NCBI RefSeq assembly: GCF_001514205.1
Contig: NZ_KQ948766.1
Span: 5,759-69,758 of the forward strand
Reading direction: 5' to 3'
Length of the DNA: 64,000 bases
Origin: Streptomyces griseoruber
GTDB lineage: Bacteria; Actinomycetota; Actinomycetes; Streptomycetales; Streptomycetaceae
Below, in pieces: positions 60,693 through 64,000 of this stretch. Position numbers and translations under genes: made by a program. The notes beneath the pieces are model-generated. The model did not search any database. It was given only the letters and a program-made list of their open reading frames with translations, and was not told the origin of the DNA. Each line of letters begins with the position of its first letter. Position 1 is the stretch's first letter.

Positions 60693-61202
60693 TTGCGGAC
60701 CCGCAGAAAGCAACCCGACGTACCGGCTCCGGACCGTCCGTGGGACGAGATCGTGCCGGGGCTGTGGATGGGCTGCCACGAGTACCGGGGGCCCTCCGGG
60801 CAGCCGGCCCTCGCCGTGGCGCGGGACGAGTTCGATCTCGTCCAGACGCTGACCCGGGCCCGCTCGGGGCACGGTCCCGACCCGGGGGTGGTGCACCATG
60901 TGTGGCCGATCCCGGACGGGCCGCTGGACGGCACCCAGCTCGCGGGCGTGATCCGGCTGGCCCAGGCCGCCGGCGAGGCCCTGGAGCAGGGGCGCAGTGT
61001 GCTGGTGCGCTGCTACAGCGGATACAACCGGTCGGGGCTGGTCGTCGCCCACACGCTGATGAGGCAGGGCCACCCGGCCGACGAGGCGATCCGGCTGATA
61101 CGGTCGCGGCGCTCGCCCTGGGCCCTGCACAACGAGTTGTTCGTGGAGTACCTGCGGGCCGGACTGCCGACGGCCAGGCTGCTGGAGGAGCTGGCTGAAT
61201 GA
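60693..61202 (+). CDS. Dual-specificity/tyrosine phosphatase-like protein
   Basis: A 169-residue protein with the Cys-phosphatase signature in VLVRCYSGYNRSGLVVA (C-x5-R-S) and an upstream general-acid candidate in WPIPDGPLD. Length and layout fit small dual-specificity phosphatases. The TTG start at 60693 follows GGGGAGG (60681-60687). It is likely cytoplasmic; its substrate is unknown. Confidence 0.8.
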   Translation: MRTRRKQPDVPAPDRPWDEIVPGLWMGCHEYRGPSGQPALAVARDEFDLVQTLTRARSGHGPDPGVVHHVWPIPDGPLDGTQLAGVIRLAQAAGEALEQGRSVLVRCYSGYNRSGLVVAHTLMRQGHPADEAIRLIRSRRSPWALHNELFVEYLRAGLPTARLLEELAE

Positions 61203-61311
61203 CCATGCACAATCGTTTCCTCTCCACTCTCCGGCCCTGATACCACCTGGCACCACCTGGTACACAAAACGGACTTCCCTATGAATAAGGTGTACGGGGC
61301 CGCGCATCGCC

Positions 61312-62091
61312 ATGCACCTCAGGAGTCCCGTGCCGTCCAACCGCCCCAGCCGCCCCACCCGCATCGCCCTCGCCGTCGCCGCAGCCGCCCTGCTGGCCCC
61401 GGCGACCACGGCCTGCGGTGACGCGGGCGGGCTCCAGGGCGCGGGCGCGACGGCGACCGCGATCAGCCCGGACCGGCTCTGGCCCGATCTCACCCCCGCC
61501 TCCAGCCCCGCCTTCGAGATCGGCGAGGTGGAGACCGAGGTGGTGAAGGGCATCGCCGTACCCGGCGGGGACATCCACGAGGTCGACCCGGTCGCCGTCG
61601 TCCGCGCGGAGATCGCCGCGCACCCGGGCGACTACGGCCCGGGGGCGTACCAGGAGACCGCCCGGCGGATGAGCGACTGCGGCAGGAGCGGCACGGCCGG
61701 GCGCGCCTGCCCCGTCCTCGAGGCGTACTACCGCGACCTGACCGGCGACGGGCACGACGACATGACGCTCGGCTTCCGGCAACTGCCCGGCAACCTCACC
61801 GCGGTCCGCGTGTACACCGTCCGCGGCCACCGGCTCGTCCAGATCATGGCCTACGAGGACGCGGTGAGCGGCGTCGAACTGGCCGGCCGCGCGGTGATCA
61901 TCCGGGCCCCCTCGGAGGTCGCCGGTTACGAGTACCGCCTGCAATGGACCTGGGACCCGCAGCAGCACGCCATGCTGCTCACCCACGACGAGATGATGCG
62001 CACCGGGAAGCCCAGGAGATCCCCCACGCCCCACGCCTCCGCCTCCCCCAGCGCCTCCCCCTCCCCCTCCGCTCCGGCGAGCGGCCGATGA
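61312..62091 (+). CDS. Lipoprotein coupled to a sensor kinase
   Basis: A 259-residue lipoprotein: basic start, hydrophobic IALAVAAAALLAPATTACGD with lipobox Cys at about residue 35, then a mixed alpha/beta domain (YYRDLTGDGHDDMTLGFRQL, VRVYTVRGHRLVQIMAYED) and a Pro/Ser-rich tail. Its stop overlaps the kinase start by ATGA (62088-62091). The arrangement recalls CseA beside CseBC, where the lipoprotein tunes envelope-stress signalling, but the sequence is not recognised as CseA. Confidence 0.8.
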   Translation: MHLRSPVPSNRPSRPTRIALAVAAAALLAPATTACGDAGGLQGAGATATAISPDRLWPDLTPASSPAFEIGEVETEVVKGIAVPGGDIHEVDPVAVVRAEIAAHPGDYGPGAYQETARRMSDCGRSGTAGRACPVLEAYYRDLTGDGHDDMTLGFRQLPGNLTAVRVYTVRGHRLVQIMAYEDAVSGVELAGRAVIIRAPSEVAGYEYRLQWTWDPQQHAMLLTHDEMMRTGKPRRSPTPHASASPSASPSPSAPASGR

Positions 62092-63353
62092 GGCTCGCGC
62101 TCCCCCGGTGGGTCGGCACACTCGCGCTGAAGGCCGCCGTGTTCATCACGGTGATGTGCTGCGCGCTCGCCGCCCTGCTCGGTGTCCTCGTGCATGTGTC
62201 GGTGACGAACCAGACCGTCGGACAGGCCCGTGACCTCGCGCTGTCCCGGCTGGCGGACGCGACGGCGGCGTTCGAGGCCGGGAACAGCCTCGGCTGGGAC
62301 GCGGGCGTCGACCCGCCGGGGCTGCCCGCCTCGCTGCGGACCCTGGCGCTGGCCGGGGAGCGCGGCACGATGGTCGCCGACACCGCCGGGCGCCCCACGA
62401 TGTGGGCGGCCGGTCCGGCCGACGGCGGACGGGCCCTCGCCGTGCGGGTCGACTACGCGCAGAGCGCGCGCACCATCGAGGCGCTCGACTCCGCGATCCT
62501 GTGGTCCGCGGGGCTGGCCATCGGCGCCACGCTGCTCGTGGGCGCGTTCGCGGTGACCCGGGTGACCCGCCGGCTGCACACCACCGCGCGGGTGGCCCGG
62601 CGGATCAGCGCCGGCGATCTGGACGCGCGGGTCGACGACCCCCGGGCCAAGCAGCGGGGCCGGCCCCAGGACGAGGTGGGCGCGGTCGCCGCCGCGCTCG
62701 ACACCATGGCGGCCACCCTCCAGAGCAAGCTGCTGAGCGAGCAGCGCTTCACCGCCGACGTGGCCCATGAGCTGCGCACCCCGCTGACCGGGCTGCACGC
62801 CGCGGCCGAGCTGCTGCCGCCGGGCCGGCCGACGGAGCTGGTGCGCGACCGGGTCGCCGCGCTGCGCACGCTCACCGAGGACCTGCTGGAGATCTCCCGG
62901 CTCGACACCGGGCGGGAGCGGCTGGAGCTGGACACCGAGGAGCTGGGCGCGCTGGCCCGGCGCGTCGTGCGGGCGTCGGGAGCCGACACGGAGATCAGGG
63001 TCGTACGGGACGCACGGGTCGAGACCGACCGGCGGCGCCTGGAACGGGTGCTCGGCAACCTGGTCGCCAACGCGCACCGGCACGGGCGGGCGCCCGTCGT
63101 CCTCACGGTGGACGGGCCGGTGGTCGCCGTACGGGACCACGGGGACGGCTATCCGGAGTACCTCCTCGCGCACGGGCCGCAGCGGTTCCGTACGGAGGGC
63201 GGGGCGAAGGGGCACGGACTCGGGCTGACCATCGCGGTCGGCCAGGCGGAGGTCCTGGGGGCCGTACTGGCCTTCGCCAACGCCCCGGAGGGCGGGGCGG
63301 TGGCCACGCTGACGCTGCCTCAGGCACCGGGTCTCCCCGATGGCGCAGCGTGA
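62088..63353 (+). CDS. Sensor histidine kinase (HAMP, HisKA, HATPase)
   Basis: A 421-residue kinase with TM1 (AAVFITVMCCALAALLGVLV), an extracytoplasmic loop of about 100 residues, TM2 (ILWSAGLAIGATLLVGAFAV), HAMP (RISAGDLDARVDD), phospho-His in FTADVAHELRTPLTGL, N box VLGNLVANAHRHG, D box VAVRDHGDGYP and G box KGHGLGLTIA. No response regulator gene is adjacent in the window, so it is either an orphan or its partner is elsewhere. Confidence 0.92.
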   Translation: MRLALPRWVGTLALKAAVFITVMCCALAALLGVLVHVSVTNQTVGQARDLALSRLADATAAFEAGNSLGWDAGVDPPGLPASLRTLALAGERGTMVADTAGRPTMWAAGPADGGRALAVRVDYAQSARTIEALDSAILWSAGLAIGATLLVGAFAVTRVTRRLHTTARVARRISAGDLDARVDDPRAKQRGRPQDEVGAVAAALDTMAATLQSKLLSEQRFTADVAHELRTPLTGLHAAAELLPPGRPTELVRDRVAALRTLTEDLLEISRLDTGRERLELDTEELGALARRVVRASGADTEIRVVRDARVETDRRRLERVLGNLVANAHRHGRAPVVLTVDGPVVAVRDHGDGYPEYLLAHGPQRFRTEGGAKGHGLGLTIAVGQAEVLGAVLAFANAPEGGAVATLTLPQAPGLPDGAA

Positions 63354-63435
63354 CGGGCGACACGCGCGAGCCGCTCCTAATCTGGCGTCAAGTCAGCTTC
63401 TGAGCCGGTTTCACCCTCTTCATGGAGGTATCGCC

Positions 63436-64000
63436 ATGTCCCTGCGCCGCTCCGCCCTCACCCGCCTCGCCCTGGCGACCGCCGTCGGCGCACTGGTCAC
63501 CGCGGCCGTCGCCACCCCCGCCACCGCCGACGACGACTGGAACGGCGACGGCGGGGACCCCGGCACCAGCACCTGGGACGAGGGCGGCCAGGGGGGCGGG
63601 GGTGGCGGCGGTGGCTGGAACACCGGCAGCGACACGAACACGAACAGCAACAGCAACAGCTGGCAGAACCAGGGCAGCGGCCAAAGCGGCCAATGGAACC
63701 AGGGCGGCGGCCAAGGCGGCAACGGCGGCGACGGCGGCGACGGCGGCGGCCAGTGGAACCAAGGCGGCGGCGACGGCGGCCAGTGGAACCAGAGCGGCGG
63801 CGACGGCGGCGGCCAGTGGAACCAAGGCGCCGGCCAGGGCGGTGACGGCCAGTGGAACCAGAGCGGCCACCACGACACCCAGCGCCTCTTCCGCGGCCGC
63901 GTCACCGCGAACACCCTGCTCCTGCGCAGCAAGCCCACCCGGGCCAGCCAGGTGATCCGGTCCGTCCACCGCGGCGAGATCGTGTCGATCTTCTGCAAGA
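63436..64000 (+). CDS. Secreted Gly/Asn/Gln-rich protein with SH3-like C-terminus (3' truncated)
   Basis: The first 188 residues of a longer protein cut off by the window end. A signal peptide (LTRLALATAVGALVTAAVA, cleavage near PATAD) is followed by about 100 residues of low complexity with repeated GQWNQGGG/GQWNQSGG units. An SH3b-like segment begins after HHDTQRLFRG (VTANTLLLRSKPTRASQVIR). GGAGGT precedes ATG 63436. It is probably a cell-surface or wall-associated protein. Confidence 0.82.
   Translation, partial: MSLRRSALTRLALATAVGALVTAAVATPATADDDWNGDGGDPGTSTWDEGGQGGGGGGGGWNTGSDTNTNSNSNSWQNQGSGQSGQWNQGGGQGGNGGDGGDGGGQWNQGGGDGGQWNQSGGDGGGQWNQGAGQGGDGQWNQSGHHDTQRLFRGRVTANTLLLRSKPTRASQVIRSVHRGEIVSIFCK

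Overview
The window is very GC-rich actinomycete DNA, almost certainly Streptomyces. GTG and TTG starts, ATGA overlaps, SARP and bldA-style regulation genes, Ku/LigD and Tat-exported oxidases all point that way. Its centre, roughly 5.2-41 kb, is a type II polyketide gene cluster whose content matches the aclacinomycin/cinerubin class of anthracyclines.

Left edge (1-5.1 kb): the 3' end of a GIY-YIG-like gene, a 48-base copy of a tRNA-Gly 3' half (probable integration scar), decayed fragments of a transposase-like gene and a Nudix gene, a small secreted I36-like protein, an intact Nudix hydrolase, and three poorly characterised genes.

Anthracycline cluster (5.2-41 kb): DrrAB-type exporter and PadR repressor; a SnoaL2/AclR plus SnoaW-like pair predicted to hydroxylate C-1; an N-methyltransferase; an AknOx-like bicovalent flavin oxidase and a deazaflavin reductase that share operator-bearing promoters with drrAB; SARP; AknH-type fourth-ring cyclase; AknG-type methyltransferase; the PKS operon (ABM oxygenase, KS-alpha, KS-beta, ACP, KSIII, AT) for a propionate-primed decaketide; ketoreductase; an aromatase carrying an extra SnoaL-like domain; and two glycosyltransferases with a P450-like helper. 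A full set of deoxysugar genes is present (rmlA, rmlB, 2,3-dehydratase, 3-aminotransferase, 3,5-epimerase, 4-ketoreductase, 3-ketoreductase, 3,4-dehydratase, two N-methyltransferases). The logic predicts a 1-hydroxylated aklavinone-type methyl ester bearing rhodosamine, 2-deoxyfucose and rhodinose, with the last sugar oxidised outside the cell by the AknOx homologue.

RiPP locus (41-45.8 kb): next to a second SARP is a 59-residue peptide gene, rich in Cys/Ser/Thr at its C-terminal end, overlapping by ATGA a fused cyclodehydratase-YcaO gene. A two-component system follows. This is the best candidate for an undescribed system here: a minimal azoline-forming peptide pathway attached to an anthracycline cluster.

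Right part (45.9-64 kb), core-like: a secreted FG-GAP protein and PhoD phosphatase pair; a DUF4232 lipoprotein; a LacI-controlled beta-galactosidase/MFS operon with a perfect 20-bp palindromic operator; Ku and LigD polymerase; NERD protein; dual-specificity-type phosphatase; a lipoprotein coupled to an orphan sensor kinase; and a truncated Gly/Asn/Gln-rich secreted protein.

A recurring oddity is tandem repeats: short arrays sit between, and even inside, several cluster genes.
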